A DNA stretch of 64,000 nt, from assembly GCF_905475465.1 (NCBI RefSeq), contig NC_062252.1, positions 9,362,001 through 9,426,000 on the forward strand. Reading direction: 5' to 3'. The DNA is from Pieris napi (taxonomy: Eukaryota > Arthropoda > Insecta > Lepidoptera > Pieridae). The notes below the pieces were generated by a model. That model was not told the origin of the DNA. It saw only the letters and a program-made list of their open reading frames with translations, and did no database searches. Position numbers and translations under genes: made by a program. Shown here piece after piece: positions 34,080 through 44,830 of this stretch (the stretch's first letter is position 1; each line of letters starts with the position of its first letter).

Positions 34080-34555
34080 TAAAATAAATATAGTTAAAAA
34101 AAACTATAAAACACGCTTTTAAAGCACATCAAACTAAAAAGTGAAAAATAATTCCTAATTTAGGCTGAAAATGGTAATGAACAAAAAATACTGGTTTTAT
34201 TGTGAAAAAGAGTGGGTTGCTCGATAGACGAAAAATATGGCACAGAGCACTTTTTAGTTTGATGTGCTTTAAAAGCGTGTTTTATAGTTTTATTAAACTA
34301 TATTTATTTTCCACTTTTTAGTCCTAGCAGCAATACGTGTTGTCTCAATTTAATCGTATTGCTTTGTGGACTTAAAAAAAAATTCAATGTTTTTTCGAGA
34401 TAAACCTATGAAATTATTATATTGTCGCTGATTCTTTATAAGTGTACAAAGTTTGAATTAAATCTGTCCGTTTAAAGTGGGTCAAAATCGAGTCCGAAAG
34501 ATTCGGTTACATACATACATACATACATACAGGTGAAGCTAATATAGCGCATAAT
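34080..34555 (-). repeat. Repeat with a 43-bp perfect hairpin
   Basis: An inverted second copy of the block at 23720-24060, ending in an ACAT microsatellite next to GGTGAAGCTAATAT. Here the block has grown a perfect inverted repeat: 34101-34143 is exactly complementary to 34248-34290, with a 104-bp spacer. The copy at 23720 has only one of the two arms. Confidence 0.7.
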
Positions 34556-34739
34556 AAACAATCAAAGTATTTGTTTACTACTGTAAATTGAGAGTATTAT
34601 AGTTATAATCCATACATAAAATGTAATTTCAAAAGGATTAATACAATTAATTCAAAGCTAAAATGTCATTCAATTTCCACACTGTTTATATAGAATCTAT
34701 AATGAGCAATGGTGGCCTAGGATTAAAACCCTGACTTTA

Positions 34740-37065
34740 TAGACCACAAGCCCATGAACAAAAAATACCTGTGAAATGACCCAACCTGAATTACGCTTAG
34801 AAGGCTGTTACTATATCTGAAAATAGCTCTGAGCACTATGCCGTCATTTCTGAGCGGTACATGTGAGTACGTGAGTGAATGGACTTTCTCAGGTACAATG
34901 GGGGAATTTCGACTAATTATTAATGTACGGCTTTGTTATAAGTGTATAGATGATTAAAAATAAATGTCGAAAAACCTAGTGCCGTACAAAAGTGATGGTG
35001 CTGGAAGTCGGTGCAAATTTTTAATTCGACGACAGTTGCAGGAGCAATATAGGTCATTTATTACTGTACGGCATTTGTGTGATTCCTTTTGGACACATAT
35101 ACAGATACTTTACCCGTAAACGCCGTACATATTCCCAGCGGAGCGGTCGAAAGCCAAGGGTCGTAACATATGTCTGATTAGCATATAGGTGATGATGATA
35201 TGAAACAACATAAAATTAAATGATCTTGAGAGTACTTCACAAATAGATAACATTTTCCAGCATGCCGTACATTTTTTGTGGAACACATAGGTGTATGGGG
35301 TAAATTACTTTCCTCAGAAAAGAGTCATTTTCCGGTGACTTTTATCTGTACGGCAATAACACAGGTTATTAATACTTTAGACAATCTTCAATAAAAGATA
35401 AATGCCGTACACTTTCGATGGTCCGCTACCACCGCCTACCAATACAGGGCGTCCCAAAGTTATGGGAAATGAAGGGAAAGTACCTTAAATATCGTACATA
35501 TGGTATTTTACTAAAAGAACACTTTATGTTATTTTTAAAAGTTATTAATTCTGCATTCAAAGATTTTTAAAAATTACTTGCCTCGTCTGGGAATCGAACC
35601 GACTTAAATGTAAAAAAAAACACCCCTACTTTTATGATGCCAATCGAAAGAATGGCCAAAAACTAATAACTCTTCTTAAGTAACATAGTATTTTAAAAGA
35701 AAGTAACAGCGTGAATATATCTTTTTAATCAAATTAAAAACATTATCTATCGTATTCGGCCTAAGAAAATCCCCTACGAGTCTGTTACTTTAGAAAAGTT
35801 ATTAGGTTTTGGCCATTCTTTCGATTGGCATCATAAAAGTAGGGGTGTTTTTTTTTAAATTTAAGCCGGTTCGATTTCCAGATGAGGCAAGTAGTTTTTA
35901 AAAAATCTTTGAATGCAGAATTACTAACTTTTAAAAATAGCATAAAGTCTTCTTTTAGTAAAATACCCTATCTACGATATTAAAGGTACTTTTCCTTCAT
36001 GTCCTATAACTTTGGGACGCCCTGTATTATATTTTTATTTTTGTTAAAAATATTTTTCCTTTACCTCTCTCTGCTGGTACGATAAGGCTGTAAATATACT
36101 TTACAGCCTTATGGTAGTATACTCAGATATGTACAGTTATTAATGACCTTAAGGGACACCTCAAACGTCGTCGAAGTTTTTATCAGCTGTAAAGAATAAT
36201 CTGGAGAAAAATGTACGGCATCTGGTTTTTTTTCTTTATTTATATTTGTTACATATAAAATAACAATAATCTTTGAAAATATTACTCCCCATTTTACTCT
36301 AGGAGCATTTGAAAAGTCATCTAAATTTCGGAAATTTCATATATTTTTTATCATAATATTTTTATTTGTTACCATTTATAATGAACGGCTATAATGTACA
36401 ACGGTAATATTTAGTAACATTATGTAAAAAAACAAGTTGCCGTACATTATTCTCTGATCTTACAGCAGTAAGAACCTGGTAAATCCTGAAATTTCGATAA
36501 ATATTTAATTACACAAATATTAACTATAATATTTGGACGGCATAATTATAAAACATTATTGTCCGTGTTAAATAATGTTTTGAACATGTTGCCGTACATT
36601 TTACAATGACCTTAGGGTATATGGGTGTAGGGGTAGGGTTCCGACCCTTGGCTTTCGACCGCTCCGCTGGGAATATGTACGGCGTTTACGGGTAAAGTAT
36701 CTGTATATGTGTCCAAAAGGAATCACACAAATGCCGTACAGTAATAAATGACCTATATTGCTCCTGCAACTGTCGTCGAATTAAAAATTTGCACCGACTT
36801 CCAGCACCATCACTTTTGTACGGCACTAGGTTTTTCGACATTTATTTTTAATCATCTATACACTTATAACAAAGCCGTACATTAATAATTAGTTGAAATT
36901 CCCCCATTGTACCTGAGAAAGTCCATTCACTCACGTACTCACATGTACCGCTCAGAAATGACGGCATAGTGCTCAGAGCTATTTTCAGATATAGTAACAG
37001 CCTTCTAAGCGTAATTCAGGTTGGGTCATTTCACAGGTATTTTTTGTTCATGGGCTTGTGGTCTA
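34740..37065. mobile_element. Palindromic element with GCCGTACA arrays (2326 bp)
   Basis: The ends are TAGACCACAAGCCC and its complement. The two terminal arms, 34740-35163 and 36642-37065, are 424 bp each and differ at only a base or so. TTA borders both sides (34737-34739, 37066-37068), so the target duplication is TTA, as in PIF/Harbinger-like elements. The word GCCGTACA or its reverse TGTACGGC occurs 14 times: 34924, 34981, 35065, 35122, 35264, 35347, 35404, 36212, 36439, 36591, 36676, 36733, 36817 and 36874. No ORF of note lies between the arms, so it is non-autonomous. Another inverted-repeat element (35445-36024) sits near its centre. Confidence 0.85.
35445..36024. mobile_element. Nested 580-bp MITE with TA duplication
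   Basis: Termini CAGGGCGTCCCAAAG and complement are flanked by TA on both sides, the Tc1/mariner-type target. Arms of about 245 bp are inverted copies of each other with scattered differences, so it is older than the surrounding 34740-37065 arms suggest, or arrived already diverged. Each arm contains a tRNA T-arm-like word (GGTTCGATTCCC on the complementary strand at about 35592; GGTTCGATTTCC at about 35868). Confidence 0.75.
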
Positions 37066-37445
37066 TTATTTTACTCTCAAATGATAGAAAATATTTTGAT
37101 GAAACGAATAACTTAGACTAAAAAATCTAATTATGTCGGGAACAGAAGACTAAATATAATGTTTAAGCATAAAGTATTGATTTCTCATGTAATAATATTT
37201 TGATTTGATTGACACTATCGTTTACAAAATTTTAAATAACTTGGCTTTACGAAATGTTTTAAGTCAAGTCATTTCCTCTTAAAGACAAACACATGAGTCC
37301 TTTTTTACGTTCGGGCAGTGAGTACCAACGTTGGGTGTAATGCTCCTCGAAACAGTAAACGACGCTTTGCCAAAAAAGCAGATCCATTTTATAATAGTCT
37401 CCATGTCTTCAGGCGTAAGATGCTGCAGTCACTGTTGACCCGTTA

Positions 37446-37717
37446 GGGGCCGTTCAAATATTAATTAAGCAGATTGACTGCTATTTATCCCCCCCCTTTT
37501 CTCTTGTCAGAAATAAGCAAAGCTCTCAAAAACAATAGCACATAAACGTATTAATTTTTTGAAGGAATCCTCGAAAATGCATTTCGTTTTCAAGCATAGA
37601 CAATCTGTGGGTAATATGTGTAAAAAAGTAAATAATTTCTGTTGACGTAATCACCAAATAAGAAAATCAAAGACCCCCCTCCCCCCTATAGTGCTTACGT
37701 AATATTTGAACGGCCCC
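37446..37717. mobile_element. 272-bp MITE with GGGGCCGTTCAAATATT ends
   Basis: Both ends carry GGGGCCGTTCAAATATTA in inverted orientation; homopolymer runs of C (and G on the other strand) lie just inside each arm. The flanking triplets are TTA and TGA, so a TWA-type duplication is likely but imperfect. Confidence 0.65.
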
Positions 37718-38110
37718 TGACACCAATAATAACAATTCCAAAGTAGAAATATAATAAATTTTTAAATTTAAATTGCATAGTTTATTGTCTTTTATTTTTA
37801 TTGTACAATATATATTGTCTCTTTTATCATTGCATTGTTTCCCTTTAAATGTTGTGCACACTTATAATTGATGTACATGTATGTATTGTGTTTTTGTATA
37901 TCGTGTGTTCTATGTATGAGTTTCGTTTGTGCCTTTTTAAAATAATAAAATAAATCTTCGCTAAGTTCAAATATGCTCTCAAAGCGTTGCTTAAGTTATA
38001 AAAATATGACTATTTCATATTAAGAAAATATTTGGGTAAGTTTAAAGGGAAACAGTATTTATTTATTACTATAGACTTAATAAATACACAATAATATTAA
38101 CAATGTAACT
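37718..38110. other. AT-rich spacer, nothing recognised
   Basis: No supported feature between two MITEs. Confidence 0.4.
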
Positions 38111-38725
38111 ATATCGATACCTCCCACGTAAGTTGTTGTATCTCCAAAACTGCAAATTTACAGTAGAGCGTTTCAAAGATTCAAATTAAACCAAAATCTG
38201 CATTTATTGTTGCATCTTTTTAAAATTTCGTATTTAATTTAATGTAATTAGTCTTCTTAACTACGTTAAAAGAAATTTTACGTAATATGTCTATTTGCGG
38301 AGATATTGTTCATACAACATTTTTCTCCGGAGTAGAAGCTTTACCAGGTGTTGCATCTGATACTAAACAACATTATACCGCGGCGCCCAGATAGCATCAC
38401 TTGTGGTATAATATGATAGTTACAACAGCTGTATACGTTGAAAAACAGCGTCTTACTCTGTTGTATGTAACCAATACGAGGCGCGAGCGCGTGATTCTAC
38501 CCACCCCGCGCCCCGCGTACACAAATGTATAGGCATATACATTGGTGTAATCTGTTCGCATTTGAAAATTACAACATTATGCGTCTGACAAATCCTTTAA
38601 AAATAATGTTTTTGTTGTTTTTTTACTTTGAATGGATATATTGATCCATATTAGGATATTTTTCAGCAAAAAAGCAAAATAGCATTTTTGTGGCATACAG
38701 CAACTTACGTGGGAGGTATCGATAT
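38111..38725. mobile_element. 615-bp inverted-repeat element with GC-rich core
   Basis: Perfect 25-bp terminal inverted repeats, starting ATATCGATACCTCCCACG, occupy 38111-38135 and 38701-38725 and extend imperfectly inward. The middle holds an unusual GC-rich patch near 38475-38520 (GCGCGAGCGCG, CCCCGCGCCCCGCG) in otherwise AT-rich DNA. No ORF. The superfamily is undetermined. Confidence 0.7.
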
Positions 38726-38999
38726 GTATAATGTATATGTTGTATATTTTTCAGGACTGCGACAGGAATATGATGTATCCTAATTGCCCAGGAGGAGATC
38801 CAAGGCCCACTCATAAATTAATGAGCCATCTGGTCTCTGGCAATGCCAGTATATCAAACAATTATATGTGGTTACTTGTTTTTATATTATATTATTTCAT
38901 ATGAAACAATTATATTATTATATGTATTTTTTTTTTATTTCCTTATGTTTGTACAAAAGTAACAAATTCGCCTAGATAAAGATCTTAAATATCTTCAAA

Positions 39000-39240
39000 G
39001 AATCATGCATTTAGGCAATTCCATGAACACTAATGAACATCAATTAAAAAGGTCTCAAACTCAAGGGCGTAGAATAGACGATAGGAACTAGCAATAAACT
39101 CTCCATCACTATTAAATCCCAAAAGGATTTTTTGCAAAATGCTTATAAGCACCTGCATCCATTACACCGTGCTTCATCGCGTGGTAAAGCAGTTAATAAT
39201 GATAACGAAAAAAAACCAAACGTTTCATCTCTATCAGCAA
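39000..39240 (-). mobile_element. Decayed LINE 3' end, family A
   Basis: Reversed, it matches the tail at 22428-22774 loosely: GATGGAGAGTTTATTGCTAG, then CTACGCCCTTGAG. Many substitutions show it is old. Confidence 0.55.
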
Positions 39241-39414
39241 GCAACTGGGGAATTGGAATAATGTGTTCTGTGATCAAATACATTACATTAACACACACAA
39301 ATATAATAATCAATCAAAATTCATTTGAGAGTTTTGATTAATTTTTAGTTTGAAAGTTACACCCTCGTGTACACTTAGGGTCCATTAATTTAATTTAAAT
39401 TTAAGGGGGTTTTT

Positions 39415-39550
39415 AAATTCCACTTAGGGTCTTTCAATAAAAGAGCGCGCCAATTCTTAAAAGGCCGGCAACGCACTCGCGAGACCCTCTAGCGTTGAGA
39501 GTGTACATGGGCGGTGAGCCTCCTGCCCGTTTACTTGTTCTATATTAAAA
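39415..39550 (+). mobile_element. CR1-like LINE tail
   Basis: CTTAGGGTCTTTCAATAAA leads into AAAGGCCGGCAACGCACTCG and CATGGGCGGTGAGCCTCC, then TTCTATATTAAAAAAAA. Truncated 3' end of the 32712 family. Confidence 0.7.
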
Positions 39551-40073
39551 AAAAACTAAGTTAAGACATCAAAAACAGAACTTAAAATGATTTTTTAAAC
39601 TTAAAATCAATACCTAAGTTACAGAATAGTTAATTAACAAATACAATTTGAATTGAATCAAACAGAGAATAACGATAGCCTAATTGTCGAAAGAATTATC
39701 TAAATAGAAGAATGTCTTTAAGTTTGAAAAGACGTATTGAACCGGTACGAAATCCTCGGATGCTATTCTCAAGCGTTCTATTCAATATAGTGTTATCAAA
39801 CATTCTAAAATCGCTGACTAAGTCAATAGACAACAAAAGCGTGGCTTATCCATTGAACGTAGTCCTTGATAGGTTTTTGATGATAACTGTCTATTCATAC
39901 CGTAGTACTAATGCACTGACCTGATTCGGTGTTCGTAATGAGTTTTGCACTTTTGAGGGATAATGAGATGGCTCACATGTCTTCTGGGGGATTTTCAGAT
40001 GGTAGAAATTGTTTTGTGAATGCAATTAGATGTTATATTGATGTTATATAGATTTTAGAGTCGAATTTTGAAT
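39551..40073. other. AT-rich DNA, nothing recognised
   Basis: No supported gene or repeat termini. Confidence 0.4.
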
Positions 40074-40076
40074 CTG

Positions 40077-40240
40077 CCCTGCGATGCTGTAACTCACTTT
40101 TCGAACTCACTCAGCGGTTTTCGCATCGGCGGTCGCTCTGAAATCAGTCGTGAAGCAGTCATTTTATGATTTGGCATTCTGATAAACAATAAACTACACG
40201 CTCCCACCTTTTCAAAAAAGTGAGTTACAGAATCGCAGGG
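40077..40240. mobile_element. 164-bp MITE, family M1, copy 2
   Basis: Ends CCCTGCGATGCTGTAACTC and the complement of CAGAATCGCAGGG. CTG flanks both sides (40074-40076, 40241-40243). Internal sequence matches 15536-15691, including GCAGTCATTTTATGATTTGG. Confidence 0.75.
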
Positions 40241-40264
40241 CTGTTTCGCTATGTATTAAATAGG

Positions 40265-40375
40265 AAATTTAAAGGCGGGCAACGCACCCACTAAAAATGG
40301 GTGTCTATGGGCTGCGTAGACTGCCCTTTTTGGTCGTCCCGCAAGCTCATTTGCCCCCCTATTATATAAAAAAAA
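40265..40375 (+). mobile_element. CR1-like LINE tail, subfamily B
   Basis: AAGGCGGGCAACGCACCCAC then TGGGCTGCGTAGACTGCCCT and CCCCCCTATTATAT with an A run; same as 30130-30240. Confidence 0.7.
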
Positions 40376-40542
40376 AAGAAAAAATAATAATTTAAGTAAG
40401 AGCTAAATTTTGGGTTTCATTGTTTTTCGTCTCTGGGTTTTCTATAAAGTATACTACGGAGAGTGTTCGGATTGTTTGGGTTGATCCCTCCTGCCTCTTT
40501 TCAACACCGTACGAGCCGTACGAGCTCTAAATTTCACCAACA

Positions 40543-40690
40543 AATTTCATCAAGATGATCTTGATGGTTGGAGGTCTTCCACGGTCCGCTTCACAAGGCA
40601 TTTTCTTTTGCGAACTAACGAACTGTGGAATCGACTCCCAGTGGGGGGTAATAAGTAACGATTCAAGGTTTACTGTGTAATGTGCGTTAA
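40543..40690 (+). mobile_element. LINE reverse-transcriptase C-terminal fragment, subfamily B
   Basis: A + strand frame reads HQDDLDGWRSST, VRFTRHFLLRTNELWNRLP and VGG before a stop. The motif of hydroxyl/basic residues followed by LWNRLP is the usual end of CR1-type ORF2. The matching tail lies upstream at 40265, so the two are separate insertions or were rearranged. Confidence 0.7.
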
Positions 40691-40927
40691 CATAAAGCAA
40701 CGTAGGTAGTATTGAAAAATTCAGCAGAGGAGCCGAACAATTTGACATATAGTATGATGTACTAAGATGACAAAAAAAAAGAAAGAAAAGGAATGAAATA
40801 ATACTTAGTAGAAAGAAAAAATTAATAATAATTATTATTTTTGCATTAAAAAGTTGATTTATTGAAGAAAGCTCTAGGCTATAGAACATCGTGCTACGAA
40901 TGGAACCACAGATCACACCTAGTCATA

Positions 40928-41243
40928 TCTAATATTTAAAATTCTCGTGTCGCGGTGTTTGTGGTTAAACTCCTCCGAAACGGCTCGACCGATTCTCATG
41001 AAATTTTGTGTGCATATTGGGTATGTCTGAGAATCGGACAACATCAATTTTTTATCCCCCTAAATGTTAAGGGTAGTCCACACCTAAATATTTGTTTTTT
41101 TTTTTGTTTCTTTCTGTTTTTTTTTATGATACAGCATTAAAAGATACATACAACCCCTAACTTTCACCCCTCTACGAACAACCCCTTTTTTTATTATAAA
41201 TGATATACATACATGGCAAAACGACGTTTACCCGGTCAGCTAG
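40928..41243 (+). mobile_element. 316-bp non-autonomous Helitron
   Basis: TC at 40928 after A, CTAG at 41240-41243 before T; same internal organisation and length as 33120-33435. Confidence 0.85.
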
Positions 41244-41626
41244 TATTTAATATATGAATATATTTAATCAAATATATATTTTTATTTTTTGTTATATGCT
41301 CTGCAGTCTACACATTTTAATCAATTACATATATTTTAATTAATACGTTGAAGATTCTAGACAACCTAGGTAATAGAATATTTCGATATTCCTATTACTG
41401 ATTGTAATACCATACTAAATCGTACTAACGAGAATATTAAGTTGTATAAATAACATTTATCCCGCTTTAGGCAATTAATGATACCGTAAACTGTATTGTT
41501 AGTAAGATTTAGTATTGTATATCGATGTATCAGAGGACGGTATGGGTTTTAGTTAATTAGAATAAAAATGTTACTTAGCGCCACTATATGTTAATATTTA
41601 GTATTATATAGAAAGAGGCTAAAATG
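41244..41626. other. AT-rich spacer, nothing recognised
   Basis: No supported feature. Confidence 0.4.
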
Positions 41627-41629
41627 TTA

Positions 41630-42533
41630 TAGACCACAAGCCCATGAACAAAAAATACCTGTGAAATGACCCAACGTGAATTACGCTTAGAAGGCTGTTA
41701 CTATATCTGAAAATAGCTCTGAGCACTATGCCGTCATTTCTGAGCGGTACATGTGAGTACGTGAGTGAATGGACTTTCTCAGGTACAATGGGGGAATTTC
41801 GACTAATTATTAATGTACGGCTTTGTTATAAGTGTATAGATGATTAAAAATAAATGTCGAAAAACATAGTGCCGTACTAAAGTGATGGTGCCGGAAGTCA
41901 GTGCAAATTTTTAATTCGACGACAGTTGCAGGAGCAATATAGGTCATTTATTACTGTACGGCATTTGTGTGAAATGAAATAGTTTATTCTTGCAAGTAGG
42001 ACTATATAAATCACTTTTACAATGTCTTCCTAAACTAGATGAAGTCGACATTTCCTAACTGACTGCCCTGAGAAGAAATGTCGAAACAAACTCGGGGGTC
42101 TTAGTCTCTTTTATAGTCCAGATAATACAATAATAAATTAATAAATTGGTGTAAACAAATGCAGAGTATTTACTGGACTGGTCTTTGGAAGAAAGAACCA
42201 GATCGACCTGAGCAAGCCTGTGCCAGCAGACGGCTAGCATGCCCCGAATAGCTCATGCAGCTCAACCATTTTTGAGGGAGCTGCACAACCCGGTACACAA
42301 ACCCGGTGATTCCTTTAAGACACATATACAGATACTTTACCCGTAAACGCCGTACATATTTTCAGCGGAGCGGTTGAAAGCCAAGGGTCGCAACATATGT
42401 CTGATTAGCATATAGGTGATGATGATATAGAACAACATAAAATTAAATGATCTTGAGAGTACTTCACAAATAGATAACATTTTCCAGCATGCCGTACATT
42501 TACTATGCCGTACCTATGTGTTCCACCAAAAAT
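41630..42533. mobile_element. Broken second copy of the GCCGTACA element
   Basis: The left arm starts with TAGACCACAAGCCC after TTA (41627-41629) and follows 34740-35270 with about 2 percent differences by eye. It is interrupted at 41973-42305 by another insertion. After 42501 it turns into a short reversed copy of its own sequence (42514-42533), meaning a large internal deletion joined left arm to right arm; the right arm is then cut off by the repeat starting at 42534. Confidence 0.75.
41973..42305 (-). mobile_element. 333-bp insertion inside the GCCGTACA element
   Basis: It splits a sequence that is continuous in the first copy and is bordered by GTGA on both sides (41969-41972, 42306-42309). 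Reversed, it ends AATAAACTATTTCATTTC, like a polyadenylated retroelement 3' end, and contains GGAAATGTCGACTTCATC. The family is not identified. Confidence 0.65.
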
Positions 42534-43715
42534 GTCTTAACTATGAATATTGATTTCAAATTGGTATAATTAATTAAAAATATTTCAGAAACAAAGTGTT
42601 TATTATTCTAATGCTTTATGTTATACAATATTCTTTGTTTGTTTTTCTGGCTCGCATATTATTATATTATCAATATAATAACTCCGATCGAAGCATTTAT
42701 TTTAAACGATATTCATTTTTCTTGCATCCTCTTTGACGATATTTGCAGCACGCATTCTGTCAATGTTATGTCGAACGCCATTAGGTTACATCAAAAAGTT
42801 CGAATTGTATGGTGGTTAAGTATTCTTAAATTTTCTAATTTTCCGCGCATTTTTTTTTTTCTTTTAAAAGAACCTTCTCCTGAGAATTACAAACACAACA
42901 AAAAAATCAGACAAATCGGTCAAGCCGTGATCTATTTTTAGGTAGGTATGACAGATTGAGAATATTAAAATAAGGTAGGTAATTTATTTAAGTGTTTAGA
43001 AATAATCTTTATTTCTTTTCTTGTGTGCGAAAAACACACAATATTCATTCCATTATAACTTATTACGTTAATTTTTGAGTAATAAAAGTTAAGTATATAT
43101 TAACGCAATAGAAATTAATTAATTTTAACTTGAAAATTAATTTAATTTAATTACTAAGTAATTATTAATTAATTTTCAAGTTAAAATTAATTACTTCCTA
43201 AAGTGCATTTTATAGTATGCTATTTGAATTATACAAATTATGAATTATCATAATATTTACATATGAGTAAAATTATTTTTTACGTATATTATCTTTTCTC
43301 GAGTAGGTATGTAATATTTAATATGTGATAATATGTTTTATCTTAAGTATTAAACACCAATTAACTACAGGTACAAATAAATGTGAATTAATGCTAACAA
43401 CAAATAGAATTTTCTAAGTTAAGTTATTTGCTAAAAACCAAATTTTTATGTATATTTATAATTAGGAGAATATATATCTACCAAGGTGCCTATCAAAATT
43501 TGTCCGCTAGTATTTTTAATTAAATTATTTTGAATTGATTTTTGGTAAAACATTTCGCTCACTTGTTATTTAAATAAAATATCGTCTACATTACGGCAAT
43601 TTACATAAAGGTTTTAAAAAATCACGGGTGCAATAATATATCAAATTGAAGCTAATTTTTTTTTTTCAATTAATTACTGTCGCCTGTGCGATGCTTTAAA
43701 GCCATTGCGCATTAT
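42534..43715 (-). repeat. Inverted copy of Helitron body 24205-25417
   Basis: About 1.2 kb matching the + strand block at 24205-25417 in reverse, including a long AT-rich palindromic stretch (about 43110-43195) and the CGGTCAAGCCGTGATC motif at about 42918. It lacks the final CTAG end. The two copies lie 17 kb apart in opposite orientation. Confidence 0.75.
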
Positions 43716-44158
43716 AGATTGTGGTTTTTTGTTTGCTTTATTTCAATAGAATGAATATTTTTCTTCTAGTATTTAATTACAATTAATTAATTCGTGTACT
43801 TCACAAAAAATACGAAATAGCATGAAATATTTTTCCCTTTGAGTGTAGATGAAGTACAAGTTTTGTTCAAAAACTTGAATGCGAAAAGTGAATTATAATC
43901 TATGCAACGTCAAAGCATTGTTCACTGGGAATATGAATTTGTGAAAAACTGGTGAAAATGGATTGTGAAAATCCATTAAGATTAAACGTAGTACAAAAAC
44001 AAAGTTCATTAAAAATTATGGATTACACTTTTGGGATTTAGAAATTTTTGTTTTTTGCCAAGCCGAAAAACCTCTGATAACCAGCAACATTTGTATATTT
44101 TTTATATATATATATAGATAGAACTCCCCTTGGGCTTGGCGTCTCCCGCCGTGACACA
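43716..44158. other. AT-rich DNA, nothing recognised
   Basis: No supported feature. Confidence 0.35.
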
Positions 44159-44416
44159 GTGAAAACTACTCTGGAAATATTGTTTAAAGCGCAATCTAAG
44201 ACATTAAGGTCAGACGAGAACTTATCGTCGTACTTAAAACCTCGAGATCGACAAGCATTATCTGGAAACACAAGAAGAAGATATTCATACTTTTTACCAC
44301 AAATTACTTTTTTTACCACCAGCGTTGCATGCAGATCCAAAAATAAACAACCAAAGTCTATCAACTATTTAGTGAACCTGCTACAACTCTTCTTACAAGG
44401 CGAACGGACCTTCTGA
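44120..44416 (+). pseudogene. Unrecognised coding remnant
   Basis: A + strand frame without stops reads PLGLGVSRRDTVKTTLEIL, then YLKPRDRQALSGNTRRR and ends LLQLFLQGERTF at the stop near 44416. Codon use and the GC content of the first part differ from the AT-rich surroundings, which suggests a fragment of an old coding sequence, perhaps a retroelement. I do not recognise the protein. Confidence 0.25.
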
Positions 44417-44754
44417 AAACGAAACAAAAAACTAAAGAAATGAATAAATAAAAAAGCCTACAAGGAATTGACCACAAATAAAAATATGATCCAAAACTTC
44501 TATCGATCTATAGAAACAAGAACCAAAAAAGATATCATTAACTGCGACTATTATAAGTAATCTTATATCTTATTATAAAAGACCTCTCACCTAACCTGAA
44601 GCACAAAGATAGTGAAAAATTAGACCTTAAAATGAACGAGAACAATACTAAAATAATGACAAACTGTGTGATTGTTACAACCACTGTATACCTTAACAGA
44701 AAGCCTCTTGAATTTGTAAAAAACATGTATAGGTAAACAATTAATTACTAATAT

Positions 44755-44830
44755 GGAACCGGCTGCCCACTGAAGTATTTCTGAAGCAATTTGACTTAGA
44801 ATAGGTCCAGTAGAAAAGACCGTGCATGGT
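44755..44830 (+). mobile_element. CR1-like LINE scrap
   Basis: ATGGAACCGGCTGCCCACTG and AGTATTTCTGAAGCAATTTG match the coding end at 32765-32820; nothing else remains. Confidence 0.5.

Noticed and set aside
40527..40916. 129-codon minus-strand ORF rich in F, L and I
   Set aside because: Its end is antisense to a LINE reverse-transcriptase fragment and the rest is translated AT-rich DNA.
42618..42941. 107-codon + strand ORF
   Set aside because: It lies in the inverted Helitron body; the matching copy at 24985-25400 does not keep the frame as a gene.
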